From contig JAIKYR010000043.1 in NCBI GenBank assembly GCA_024682995.1, forward strand, positions 1-60,852: DNA of 60,852 nucleotides, in the 5' to 3' direction. The translations under genes were made by a program, and so were the position numbers. Position 1 is the first letter of the stretch; the number at the start of each line of letters is the position of its first letter. Shown here one piece after another: positions 37,300-46,329 of the stretch. Under the pieces are notes generated by a model, which searched no databases, was not told the DNA's origin, and worked only from the letters and a program-made list of their open reading frames with translations. This DNA comes from Bacteroidales bacterium. Its GTDB lineage: Bacteria > Bacteroidota > Bacteroidia > Bacteroidales > WCHB1-69.

Positions 37300-39173
37300 T
37301 GAATAAAACGAACCTGAATTTCGGAGAACGCATCTTCCATCTGATGAGACAACTGGTGGACAAGTTCACCTATTCCAAAGACTTGTTTGCCGATGACGTG
37401 TGGAGATTGCGGGTGTCGAAGCAGTTCCGGCAGAAGGACAAATACGCATCCCTGCACAAGAGGCTGTTCGCCTTTTCCTTCAAAGAGCCCGATGATTTCT
37501 ACAAATATCTGTTCATCATCGTCATGGCGGTCATGCTCGTCAACATGGTGCTGATGAGCCGGAATGTGGGCATTTCCACCCGCGAACTGGAGCAGAATCA
37601 CTATTCCGAGCTGGTTTACAACCATTTCCACCACATTGGCGACACGGAAGCCTACAAGGAGCACCCGTTCGCTTCCACCCAAGCACAATACATCGACCTC
37701 ATCCTCTTTTCGTTATGCAAGGCACTGCATATCCAGGACATATTTATGGTCAAACACATCACCAGTGCCATCTTCGGGTGGCTACTCATCCTGTATTTGT
37801 CCATTCTGGTTTTGAGGGCTTTCCGCTGGCGAGCGGCGTTTTTCACCGCATTCTTCCTCCTCATATCGCCCCGTTTTCTCGGGTACTCCCTCTGCAACGT
37901 GGTGGATGTGACCTTCGCCTTCGGATTCATCTTCGCCATCACACAGATATACTATTTCTGTCGCGAGCTGCCCACCATACGCATATACCGGGTCCTCAAG
38001 ATCATTTGGGGCATACTGATAGCCCTTTCCACCTATAATGCCGGCTTCGTGCTGCTTCACTTCCTGTTCATCTTCACCCTTTTAAACTTCCTTCTCTACA
38101 ACCCCATAAAAAAATTCTTCAAATGGGAATATCTGAAGCCTTTACTGCAACTGGTTGCACTGGTTTATAGCATCTCACTGTTAATCATGTGCATACACTG
38201 CCTATGCACGATTTTCCTCACCACCTCGATGGTACCGCCGCGCCAGGCTTTCGTCCTGTTGGCCAACAACTACCCACTGTCCGACAACCAGCTGTTCGCC
38301 GGCTATGAAATCGGCCCCGACAACTTCCCACGCCGTTATCTCATCCAATATCTGTTCATCACCATCCCGTCGGTCGTGCTCATGGGTTTCCTCCTTTTCT
38401 TCATCTTCTTCAAAACGGCGGTCCGGAATCTGAAGCCATTCTCCATCTTCATCTTCCTGTACGCCTTCTGCTATTGCATTATGAAGGTGAAAAACATCTA
38501 CATGAATCCTGACACGGCATGGGCCATCTACTATTTCATCTATCCGCTCTTCATGCTGATTGCCGTCAGCGGCATAGAATGTACACTGGAAAGCATCCAA
38601 GACCGTTACACCAACGTCGTCATCATCGCAATCATCGGCTTGCTATCCTTCATGCCCATCCGGCATATCGCCTACAACCACCCACTCACCGCCCTCTATT
38701 TCAATGAGTTGTCTGGGGGCATCCATAATGCCTACGCCAAATACGAGCTGGACTACAACGACCTGTGCAACAAGAAGGCTTGCCAGGCCATGCAGACATA
38801 TATCCATCGTGAGGATGTGGGGCAGCACGTCAGCCAGGAGCCGTTCCTGTTGGCCACCAACGGCAATGCGGCCTGCGAGCTGTTCTTCCACGCCGACAGC
38901 AACATCGTTCTTGTCCACACGCCTTATTTGGCAAGTGACACCACCTGGGACTACTACCTGTACTTCTGCCATGACATTGCCGCCACGCAGCTGCGCAACG
39001 GCACGTGGCCGGTGGACACGCCGTTCACCACGCTCAACATTGAGAACAAACCCATCGTGGCCTTCTATAAAAACCGCTATCGGGCGGCGCAGCGGGCCTA
39101 CAACGACAGCATCGCCAAAACCATCACCGACAGTCTGACCGCACTGGCCGACATGGAGGGAATCGAAAAATAA
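37299..39173 (+). CDS. Polytopic membrane protein, GT39/GT-C-like, 624 aa
   Basis: An 85-residue charged cytosolic N-terminus precedes about ten membrane helices, then a 130-residue soluble C-terminal domain. The first external loop (YSELVYNHFHHIGDTEAY) and the motif SPRFLGYSLCNVVDVTFAFGF recall Bacteroidetes GT39-like proteins, whose motif I remember as SPRFFGHSMNNPKDIPFA. Here the catalytic-looking part is diverged, so enzymatic activity is uncertain. If active it would transfer a sugar from a polyprenyl carrier at the outer face of the inner membrane. It is coupled to WbqC by a stop-start overlap, which supports a shared role in cell-surface glycan metabolism. Confidence 0.7.
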   Translation: MNKTNLNFGERIFHLMRQLVDKFTYSKDLFADDVWRLRVSKQFRQKDKYASLHKRLFAFSFKEPDDFYKYLFIIVMAVMLVNMVLMSRNVGISTRELEQNHYSELVYNHFHHIGDTEAYKEHPFASTQAQYIDLILFSLCKALHIQDIFMVKHITSAIFGWLLILYLSILVLRAFRWRAAFFTAFFLLISPRFLGYSLCNVVDVTFAFGFIFAITQIYYFCRELPTIRIYRVLKIIWGILIALSTYNAGFVLLHFLFIFTLLNFLLYNPIKKFFKWEYLKPLLQLVALVYSISLLIMCIHCLCTIFLTTSMVPPRQAFVLLANNYPLSDNQLFAGYEIGPDNFPRRYLIQYLFITIPSVVLMGFLLFFIFFKTAVRNLKPFSIFIFLYAFCYCIMKVKNIYMNPDTAWAIYYFIYPLFMLIAVSGIECTLESIQDRYTNVVIIAIIGLLSFMPIRHIAYNHPLTALYFNELSGGIHNAYAKYELDYNDLCNKKACQAMQTYIHREDVGQHVSQEPFLLATNGNAACELFFHADSNIVLVHTPYLASDTTWDYYLYFCHDIAATQLRNGTWPVDTPFTTLNIENKPIVAFYKNRYRAAQRAYNDSIAKTITDSLTALADMEGIEK

Positions 39174-39175
39174 TG

Positions 39176-39183
39176 TACTTTTG
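39176..39183 (+). promoter_or_regulatory. Bacteroidetes -7 box for the DUF4290-ABC-porin run
   Basis: TACTTTTG begins 3 bp after the previous stop codon and lies 51 bp upstream of the DUF4290 ATG. Confidence 0.5.
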
Positions 39184-39233
39184 CACAAAATTACAAGAAC
39201 CGGATTATATCACTACAAGTATCTCATTACTTT

Positions 39234-39902
39234 ATGATTGAATACAACACCAAACGGAACAAGCTCGCCATACGGGAGTACGGACGCAACGTCCAGAAGA
39301 TGGTGGAAGATGCGATGGCCATCCCGGACCGCGAAAAACGGAACGAGACTGCGCGCGCCATCGTGCGAGTCATGGCCCAGCTGAGCGAGGTGAAAGACCC
39401 GTCCGTTGCCAACAAGAAGGAGTCGCTGGACTATTGGCACAAACTCTGGGACCATCTCTTTATCATGTCGGACTACAAGCTGGACGTGGACGCCCCGTTC
39501 CCGAAGCCGGTGCCGGATTTAACAGAGAAGACGGTTGTGAAGCCGGATTACAACAAGCATCATATCGCCTTGCGCACGTACGGGCGCAACATGGAGAACA
39601 TACTCAAGGAGGTGGCCGGATACCCTGCACAAGAGCGTGACCGCATGGTCGCCCAGCTGGCAAACCATCTCAAAATGATGTACCTGACCTACAACCGCGA
39701 TTCCGTCAACGACGCCCTCATCGCCCGACAGATTTTCGAATTGTCCGGAGAAAAGATCACCGTACCCGAAGGCTTTGTCTTCGCCACCACCGGCGAGCTG
39801 CTGCAAACAGCCAACAGCAATATGGCCTTCTACGTCACTCCCGACAAGAAAAAGAAGAAAAAGAAGAAGAAAAAAAAGAAGAAAACGCCCATCACCCAAT
39901 GA
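39234..39902 (+). CDS. DUF4290 domain protein with a 13-lysine C-terminal tract, 222 aa
   Basis: The start MIEYNTKRNKLAIREYGRNVQKMV is typical of DUF4290, a helical protein family restricted to Bacteroidetes. YNKHHIALRTYGRNMENIL later in the sequence is an internal repeat of that start, so the protein has two similar halves. The last residues are thirteen consecutive lysines (mixed AAG and AAA codons) then TPITQ. Such a tract is prone to ribosome stalling or slippage and might bind RNA or membrane. Function is unknown. It overlaps the ABC ATPase gene by four bases (ATGA), so its expression is tied to the exporter. Confidence 0.85.
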   Translation: MIEYNTKRNKLAIREYGRNVQKMVEDAMAIPDREKRNETARAIVRVMAQLSEVKDPSVANKKESLDYWHKLWDHLFIMSDYKLDVDAPFPKPVPDLTEKTVVKPDYNKHHIALRTYGRNMENILKEVAGYPAQERDRMVAQLANHLKMMYLTYNRDSVNDALIARQIFELSGEKITVPEGFVFATTGELLQTANSNMAFYVTPDKKKKKKKKKKKKKTPITQ

Positions 39903-40837
39903 ACATTCTTGACGTAAACGACGTTAGCAAGCAATACGCCCGTCATCTGGCACTGGACCGGGTTTCCCTCAGTGTGCGGGAGGGTGTGATTTTCGGCCTG
40001 CTCGGTCCCAACGGAGCGGGTAAGACCACGCTTATCCGTATTCTGAACCAGATCATCTACCCCGACTCCGGAAATGTCCTGTTTAAAGGAAAGCCCTTGT
40101 CAGCGGACGATGTGCGGCAAATCGGTTATCTTCCCGAAGAGCGCGGCCTCTACAAGAAGATGAAAGCCGGCGAACAGGCCCTTTACCTGGCACGCCTCAA
40201 AGGTATGGAGCGCATGGAGGCCCTCACCCGCCTGCACCACAAATTCGAGGAGTACGGCATTCTGGACTGGTGGAACCGTCCTGTGGAAGAACTCTCCAAG
40301 GGAATGCAGCAGAAAGTACAATTCATCACCACCACCATCCACCAGCCGGCGTTCCTGATCCTGGACGAGCCCTTCAGCGGCTTCGACCCCATCAACGCCA
40401 ACCTGCTGAAAGAAGAGATACTGAAGCTCAAGGCTGCCGGCACCACCATCATCCTCTCTACGCACAATATGGCCTCGGTAGAGGAAATATGCGATGAGAT
40501 AGCCCTCATCAACCACGCCCAGAAGATTCTGGACGGCAATCTTTTTGAAATCAAAAACCGCTTCAAGAAGAACATCTTCGCCGTGGAAGTAGCGAACGAA
40601 GGGAACTCTTTGGCTGACAACCTCCAGAATGATTTCGAGGTTATCCACAGACAGGCACTCCCCCACTCCATCCACTACGACATCCGCCTGCCGGAAGGCA
40701 AGACGGCCAATGACCTGCTGGACATTTGTATGCGCCACAGCAACATCCTCTCCTTCCACGAGACACTTCCCTCCATGAACGAGATTTTCATCGAACAAGT
40801 AGAACATTTCAACCAACAGCGCCATGAAAAAGAATAA
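39899..40837 (+). CDS. ABC transporter ATP-binding protein (NatA-like, ABC-2 exporter), 312 aa
   Basis: Walker A GPNGAGKTTLIRI near residue 36, Q-loop region IGYLPEERGLYKKM, signature ELSKGMQQKVQ, Walker B FLILDEPFSGFDP and H-loop STHNMAS are all intact. A C-terminal extension of about 90 residues is of the kind found in NatA/CcmA-type exporters. The LPEERGLY phrase and this extension are typical of the NatA subgroup. It is co-transcribed with its permease, whose start overlaps by 14 bases. Substrate is unknown. Confidence 0.92.
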   Translation: MNILDVNDVSKQYARHLALDRVSLSVREGVIFGLLGPNGAGKTTLIRILNQIIYPDSGNVLFKGKPLSADDVRQIGYLPEERGLYKKMKAGEQALYLARLKGMERMEALTRLHHKFEEYGILDWWNRPVEELSKGMQQKVQFITTTIHQPAFLILDEPFSGFDPINANLLKEEILKLKAAGTTIILSTHNMASVEEICDEIALINHAQKILDGNLFEIKNRFKKNIFAVEVANEGNSLADNLQNDFEVIHRQALPHSIHYDIRLPEGKTANDLLDICMRHSNILSFHETLPSMNEIFIEQVEHFNQQRHEKE

Positions 40838-42149
40838 CCCCGTCCTGCTCATCATTGCACGAGAATATCTCACACGTGTACGGAAGAAATCCTTCATCCT
40901 GCTGACTATCCTGCTGCCCATCCTGATGGCAGCCATCATCATGCTGCCGGTACTCCTTATGATCAACAGCGAGAAAAAGCAACACACCCATGTGCTGGTG
41001 GTGGACGAGACAGAGATTTTCCTCAATGCGTTTGAACCGAACGACAACGTCACGTTCAGCTATGCCTCCGGCGACATCACCACGTTCAAGCAGGATATCC
41101 TCCAGAACGACAAGTACAACTGCATCCTACACATCCTTAACAACTCGCAAGCACTGAAATCGAACCTCTATTACAAAGACAAGGTGCCGAACAGCCTGCC
41201 CTCCTATCTCGAGCGGCAGATGGATGATATCTTTTTCGACCGCATCCTGCAAGACTCACTACACATCAATCCGGCCCAATTCGAGAAGCTCCAAGAGCTC
41301 ACCAAAGCCGATGTAACCACCATCCAGATGGATGAAAAAGGCAACGAGCGCGAGAACATCGCCGAGATCAACGAGGTCATCGGCATGGTATGCGGCTTCT
41401 TCATCTACTTCATCATCATCATCTTCGCCAGCCAGGTGCTGCGCGGCGTGTTGGAGGAGAAGACCAGCCGCATCGTGGAGGTCATCGTCTCCTCGGTGAA
41501 GCCTGTCCAACTGCTGATTGGCAAGATTGTCGGCATCGCCTTGGTCGGCATCACGCAGTTCGTCATCTGGGTCATGCTCACCTTCGGCATCCTGCTCATT
41601 GCCCAGATAGCCGCTCCGTCGCTGATGTCCGGTTCCGTGTCCGAAACCGCCGTTCCGGGAGCTGAGATTGCCGCCGACACCCTGCCCGCCGACTTCAGCA
41701 TTTTCCAGAAGATCAACGAATATTTCTCCGTCTCCTTTGGCGAGATCATTCTCTGTTTCTTCTTCTTCTTTGTGGTCGGATACCTGACATACGCCTCCCT
41801 GTATGCCGCCATGGGCTCCGTGGTGGACAACGAGAGCGACTCGCAACAATATACGCTACCCATCACCCTGCCTCTGCTGCTTTCCATCATTGTGGTACCC
41901 TCCATCGCCAACAACCCCAACGGCAGTCTGGCATTCTGGTTCTCCATGATTCCGCTCACCTCGCCAGTCTCCATGCTCGTGCGCCTGCCCGCTGGCGTAC
42001 CTCTGTGGCAGGTGTTTCTCTCTATGGGGTTGGCCGTCGCCTTCCTTGTCTTCTGCATCTGGTTCGCCGCCAAAGTCTATCGGATGGGCATCCTGATGTA
42101 CGGGAAAAAAGTCAGCTGGCGGGAGATTTTCAAATGGTTGAGAAAATGA
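40824..42149 (+). CDS. ABC-2 type permease (NatB-like), 441 aa
   Basis: An N-terminal membrane helix (ILLPILMAAIIMLPVLLMI) is followed by a 150-residue extracytoplasmic domain and a cluster of five or six helices (residues about 185-420). The first cluster helix leads to FASQVLRGVLEEKTSRIVEVIVSSVKP, the ABC-2/NatB signature. It forms the membrane half of the exporter with the preceding ATPase. Sodium export by NatAB is one precedent, but the substrate here cannot be inferred. The stop overlaps the porin start (ATGA), so all three genes from DUF4290 onward look like one translation-coupled operon. Confidence 0.92.
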   Translation: MKKNNPVLLIIAREYLTRVRKKSFILLTILLPILMAAIIMLPVLLMINSEKKQHTHVLVVDETEIFLNAFEPNDNVTFSYASGDITTFKQDILQNDKYNCILHILNNSQALKSNLYYKDKVPNSLPSYLERQMDDIFFDRILQDSLHINPAQFEKLQELTKADVTTIQMDEKGNERENIAEINEVIGMVCGFFIYFIIIIFASQVLRGVLEEKTSRIVEVIVSSVKPVQLLIGKIVGIALVGITQFVIWVMLTFGILLIAQIAAPSLMSGSVSETAVPGAEIAADTLPADFSIFQKINEYFSVSFGEIILCFFFFFVVGYLTYASLYAAMGSVVDNESDSQQYTLPITLPLLLSIIVVPSIANNPNGSLAFWFSMIPLTSPVSMLVRLPAGVPLWQVFLSMGLAVAFLVFCIWFAAKVYRMGILMYGKKVSWREIFKWLRK

Positions 42150-44047
42150 AACGACTGCTGTGTTGGATGATGCTCTGCCTGATTGGATTGTCAGCCTATG
42201 CACAGGACGACAACCCGACGGAGACGCCGAAGATTGACTCGGCGATGGCCATCTCGCCCGCCTACATGCCCGTTTCCACAGCCTCTCTGTCCGGCACCTT
42301 CTTCCTTCCACTGCAGTACCACCCCATTGACACGACCATTTTCCACACCTCCGACTATGACCCGTTCTTCCACACGCAGAATCTGTACCAGACCCTTGGC
42401 ATCGTCGGTCAGGCCCACAAAAACATGATCTTCGGATACGACCGCGAAATCGGATTCTCGCTGATTACATTACCATATCCTCTTTATTTTAAAACTCAGA
42501 AAGACCTGAAACACTACGATCTGGAGACCTCCTTCACCAATATCGCCTACACATACGGTACCACGATAGAGCTAACGAGCGAGCATCACTTCCAGGCCAC
42601 CCACGCACAGAAATTCAAGCATGTGAGTTTTGCAGGAAACCTGTTCGGATACAGCAACAAAGGCTATTTCATGCGCCAGGGCACCAATCTGATGGCCTTC
42701 GACCTTCTGCTGCACTACCAGACACCCCGCAACATCTACGGATTCACCACCTCCTACATCTTCAACCGGAGCAAATACCAGGAGAACGGCGGCCTGAGCG
42801 ACTACCACTCCTTTGCCGACCGGCCTGCACGTGACACCAACGCCGTACCGCGACTTGGCAGTTACAGCGTGGTGTTCAAGGAAGCCGCCTCCACTATCCT
42901 CACCCACGACCTGCTATTCCAGCAATACGTAAACATCAAAGACAAGAAAGACCGCTACTACGGAACGCTGAGCCACAGTTTCCAGTTCAAATCCACCAAG
43001 TGTTCCTTTTTGGACGAGAACCTGAACAACGACTTCTATCAGGACCGTTATTTCTTCAGCACAGACACCACCTATGACACGCTCTACTACCACCATTTCA
43101 TCAACACGTTGCAATGGTCGAATTTTGACCCCTTGACGAGACTCAGCGAGAAGAACTATGCCCTGCACATCGCAGGCGGCATCCAACATGAGTTTGTAAA
43201 ATCCCGCCTGCCCCATTATATCGCCAACCACTTCTCGTTATTCGCCCGCACCCATATCCGACTCTTCAAGGTGTGGGACATCTACAGTTCCATATCATAC
43301 TCGTTCCTGAATTATACGAAGAACGATGCCATCGCAGACGTGTCGGCCACCTTTGCCCTTAACCGGAAATGGCGGCACTACCTCGGCTTTGCCGCCGGAT
43401 TCTACCGTGTGTCGCCCGATTTTTTCTTTACCCATTATTATGGGAACAACAACTACTGGTACCACGAGTGGCCCAAAGAGAACAACCTCAAACTCAGTGC
43501 CTTCTATACCATTTTTGACTATAAGCTGAGTTTTAACTATTTCATGCTAAATAACTATATGTTCATCAATTCAGACTACGTTCCGCAACGTTCCGAAAAG
43601 AGTATCAACGTTGTACAGCTCAACCTGTTTGCACCTTTGCGGCTGAAGAATTTCAAGATGGATGTCAACATGTCGCTGCAACACGCCACCCAATCCTACG
43701 TGGCGGTGCCGCTTTTCACCGGTAAGCTGTACGCCGCCTACTGCTTCCGCATCTTCCGCAACCGTCTGAAACTCATGGTCGGCGGCGACCTCATGTACAA
43801 CACCTCCTATTATGCCGACGCCTACAATCCCCTACTACACCAGTTCTACCACCAGGAGAGTGAGAAGGTGGGCAACTACCTCTACTTTGACGCCAACCTG
43901 ACGATGCAGGTGCAGCGCATCGCCTTCTTCTTCCGTGCCGGCAACATCTTCGCCGGAGCCTTCGGCTACGACTACTGCACCACCCCCAACTACCCGATGC
44001 AAGGCCTGAACTTCGAAGTCGGTATTACGTGGAAATTCTATGATTAA
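42146..44047 (+). CDS. Bacteroidetes putative porin, 633 aa
   Basis: Signal peptide MKRLLCWMMLCLIGLSAYAQ, then a long chain of aromatic-rich amphipathic strands with YGTTIELTSEHHFQ, FKHVSFAGNLFGYSNKGYF and a last strand GLNFEVGITWKFYD ending in an aromatic-acid terminus. This fits the large uncharacterised 'putative porin' family of Bacteroidetes, an outer-membrane barrel. The ORF track extends back to 42005, but that part lies inside the permease gene in another frame; the ATG at 42146 overlaps the permease stop and starts the signal peptide. Co-expression with an inner-membrane exporter suggests, without proof, transport across both membranes. Confidence 0.88.
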   Translation: MKRLLCWMMLCLIGLSAYAQDDNPTETPKIDSAMAISPAYMPVSTASLSGTFFLPLQYHPIDTTIFHTSDYDPFFHTQNLYQTLGIVGQAHKNMIFGYDREIGFSLITLPYPLYFKTQKDLKHYDLETSFTNIAYTYGTTIELTSEHHFQATHAQKFKHVSFAGNLFGYSNKGYFMRQGTNLMAFDLLLHYQTPRNIYGFTTSYIFNRSKYQENGGLSDYHSFADRPARDTNAVPRLGSYSVVFKEAASTILTHDLLFQQYVNIKDKKDRYYGTLSHSFQFKSTKCSFLDENLNNDFYQDRYFFSTDTTYDTLYYHHFINTLQWSNFDPLTRLSEKNYALHIAGGIQHEFVKSRLPHYIANHFSLFARTHIRLFKVWDIYSSISYSFLNYTKNDAIADVSATFALNRKWRHYLGFAAGFYRVSPDFFFTHYYGNNNYWYHEWPKENNLKLSAFYTIFDYKLSFNYFMLNNYMFINSDYVPQRSEKSINVVQLNLFAPLRLKNFKMDVNMSLQHATQSYVAVPLFTGKLYAAYCFRIFRNRLKLMVGGDLMYNTSYYADAYNPLLHQFYHQESEKVGNYLYFDANLTMQVQRIAFFFRAGNIFAGAFGYDYCTTPNYPMQGLNFEVGITWKFYD

Positions 44048-44128
44048 CAATTAAAACAATAAGCTTCACAATAGAGCTCAACACATTATCATTTTAAATA
44101 CTTTTACATATTACAAACATTATAAACA

Positions 44129-45502
44129 ATGAATTATCGAATCGAAAAAGACACGCTCGGCGAGATGCGCGTTGAAGCGGACAAATTATGGGGAGCGCAA
44201 ACGCAGCGCGCCATGGAGAATTTCGTCATCGGCAAGAAAAAGATGCCGATTGAGATCATCTACGGCATCGCCACGGCCAAGAAGGCCGCCGCATGCGCCA
44301 ACTGCGATCTGGGGGTACTGCCCACCGACAAACGCGACCTTATCGTAGCCGCCTGCGACGAAATCCTAGCTGGCCAGTGGGACGACCAGTTCCCGTTGCA
44401 TATCTGGCAGACCGGTTCGGGCACGCAGACCAACATGAACGTCAACGAGGTAATCGCCCACCGCGGCCAGCAGCTGCACGGCGGAAAGCTGGACGACTAT
44501 CCGCTCTATCTCTCGCCCAATGACGATGTTAACAAGTCGCAGTCCACCAACGACATCTTCCCCACAGGCATGCGCATCGCCGCCACCAAGATGCTGCTCA
44601 CGCACACCATCCCAGCCATTTTGGATATCATGAAGACCTATCAGGAGAAGATTGTCGAATACGCCGACATCCGCAAGATCGGGCGCACACACCTGATGGA
44701 CGCCACCCCGCTCACCCTCGGGCAGGAGCTCTCTGGCCATCTGTCGCAAATTGAGCATGGACTGGACTCGCTGCTCAAGAGCATGGAGCACCTCAAGGAG
44801 CTGCCCATTGGCGGCACGGCAGTGGGCAACGGCATCAACGCTCCGGAAGGCTACGACAAGCTGGCGCTCCAATACATCAACACCATCACCGGGCTTGATT
44901 TCGTGAACACGCCCAACAAGTTCGAGGCTATGGCCTCCCACGACTCGCTGGCCGAAGTGTCCGGCGCACTGAAACGCTTGGCCATCTCGTTCATGAAGAT
45001 CGCCAACGACTTCCGGCTGCTCAACTCGGGCCCGCGCTGCGGTATCGGCGAAGTGGTGCTGCCTGCCAACGAGCCCGGCTCGTCCATCATGCCAGGGAAA
45101 GTGAACCCCACGCAGTGTGAAGCCCTCTCGCAAGTGTGCTGCCAAGTCATCGGCAATGACGTGGCTATCACCACGGGCGCCATGCAGGGCCACCTGCAAC
45201 TCAACGTCTTCATGCCCCTCATCGGGCGCGACCTCCTGCAGTCTTCCCGCCTGCTGGCCGACGTGATCCGCTCCTTCAACGACCATTGCCTGAAAGGTAT
45301 CACGCCCAACCGCGAACGCATCCGCATGCACCTCAACAACTCCCTCATGCTGGTCACCAAGCTGAGCCCCGTCATCGGATACTACAACGCGGCCAAGATC
45401 GCCCAACATGCCCTCAACGAAGGCCTTACCCTGCGCGAAGCCGCCCTCGAACTGAAACTTATCAGCGAAGAAGAGTTTGATAAGTGGATGGATGTCAATT
45501 AA
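44129..45502 (+). CDS. fumC: Class II fumarate hydratase, 457 aa
   Basis: Interconverts fumarate and malate in the TCA cycle or the reductive succinate branch. Signatures: QTGSGTQTNMNVNEV near residue 95, DDVNKSQSTNDIFPT near 130, GRTHLMDATPLTLGQE near 180 and the catalytic loop GSSIMPGKVNP near 317. Oxygen-stable, iron-free type. It is separated from the porin by an 81-bp AT-rich gap with no clear -7 box. The stop codon lies within an AATTAACAATTAAC simple-repeat array. Confidence 0.97.
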   Translation: MNYRIEKDTLGEMRVEADKLWGAQTQRAMENFVIGKKKMPIEIIYGIATAKKAAACANCDLGVLPTDKRDLIVAACDEILAGQWDDQFPLHIWQTGSGTQTNMNVNEVIAHRGQQLHGGKLDDYPLYLSPNDDVNKSQSTNDIFPTGMRIAATKMLLTHTIPAILDIMKTYQEKIVEYADIRKIGRTHLMDATPLTLGQELSGHLSQIEHGLDSLLKSMEHLKELPIGGTAVGNGINAPEGYDKLALQYINTITGLDFVNTPNKFEAMASHDSLAEVSGALKRLAISFMKIANDFRLLNSGPRCGIGEVVLPANEPGSSIMPGKVNPTQCEALSQVCCQVIGNDVAITTGAMQGHLQLNVFMPLIGRDLLQSSRLLADVIRSFNDHCLKGITPNRERIRMHLNNSLMLVTKLSPVIGYYNAAKIAQHALNEGLTLREAALELKLISEEEFDKWMDVN

Positions 45503-45524
45503 CAATTAACAATTAATAATTAAT
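45497..45524. repeat. AATTAACAATTAAC-type simple repeat over the fumC stop
   Basis: Tandem AATTAAC-type units include the fumC TAA. The porin stop (GATTAACAATTAA, near 44045) shares the motif, as does the uvrA stop on the other strand. Confidence 0.7.
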
Positions 45525-45636
45525 AGGGAGAGAAGGGAAAGGTTTGTTAGTGTAAAGGTATTAAAGTAAAAGGTTCAAGGTTCATTGTCAAAACTCTTAA
45601 TTTCTTAACTCCTTAGTTTCAAAGCCCATCGTTCCC

Positions 45637-46326
45637 ATGCTGATTATTCTTGCCGCCTCCTTGCTGCCCGTCATTGTCCTGCTGGTATATATCTATCGCA
45701 AAGACCAATACCAGAAAGAGCCACTATCCCTGCTTCTGAAAGCCCTGCTTGGTGGTGTTTTAGCAGGACTGATGGACATCGCATTGCTTACATTTTTCCG
45801 ATTTGCCGAAGTCACCTCGTTTTCAAGCGGGCTGCACCACTCTTTATATCAGGCATTTTGCCAAGCGGCCATGCCGGAAGAATTCTGCAAGCTGTTTTTC
45901 CTATATCTTTTCATTTGGAAAAGTAAATATTTCGATGAATACTACGACGGCCTTGAATATGCGGCCTGTGTGGGCTTGGGGTTTGCCGGTTTGGAGAATC
46001 TGATGTACGTTTTGGAAGGGGGACTTGCCGTGGCGGTGGGGCGTGCCCTGTTTGCCGTGCCCGCCCATTTCTTCTTCGCCATCATCATGGGCTATTTCTT
46101 CGCTTTCGCCAAGTTCAGGCCCTGGAAGAAGAGCACTTACCTCGCGTTAGCCTATATCTGCCCCGTCATCCTGCACGGCATCTACGATTTCATCCTGATG
46201 TATGGTGAATTCATCCAGAAGACCGACACTGCCGTCGCCTCCGTACTGAACCTTATCTTCTACATCTTTTTCATATTCGTATGGAAGACAGCCAACAAAC
46301 GGATCCAACGGATGTCGGGCCAATAA
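45637..46326 (+). CDS. PrsW-like intramembrane metalloprotease, 229 aa
   Basis: About seven membrane helices carry the conserved glutamates and histidines of the PrsW/CAAX-like protease group: MPEEFCKLFFLYLF, GFAGLENLMYVL, VPAHFFFAIIMGYFF and ILHGIYDFIL. In Bacillus PrsW starts the cleavage of an anti-sigma factor; no anti-sigma gene lies near here, so the target is unknown. The 134-bp gap upstream holds degraded simple repeats (TTAACTCCTTAG) rather than a visible promoter. It converges on the next gene with three bases between stops. Confidence 0.88.
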   Translation: MLIILAASLLPVIVLLVYIYRKDQYQKEPLSLLLKALLGGVLAGLMDIALLTFFRFAEVTSFSSGLHHSLYQAFCQAAMPEEFCKLFFLYLFIWKSKYFDEYYDGLEYAACVGLGFAGLENLMYVLEGGLAVAVGRALFAVPAHFFFAIIMGYFFAFAKFRPWKKSTYLALAYICPVILHGIYDFILMYGEFIQKTDTAVASVLNLIFYIFFIFVWKTANKRIQRMSGQ

Positions 46327-46329
46327 CAA

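Noticed and set aside
44366-45505. 379-aa open frame antisense to fumC
   Set aside because: Shadow of a conserved enzyme on the plus strand with compositional artefact typical of antisense frames.
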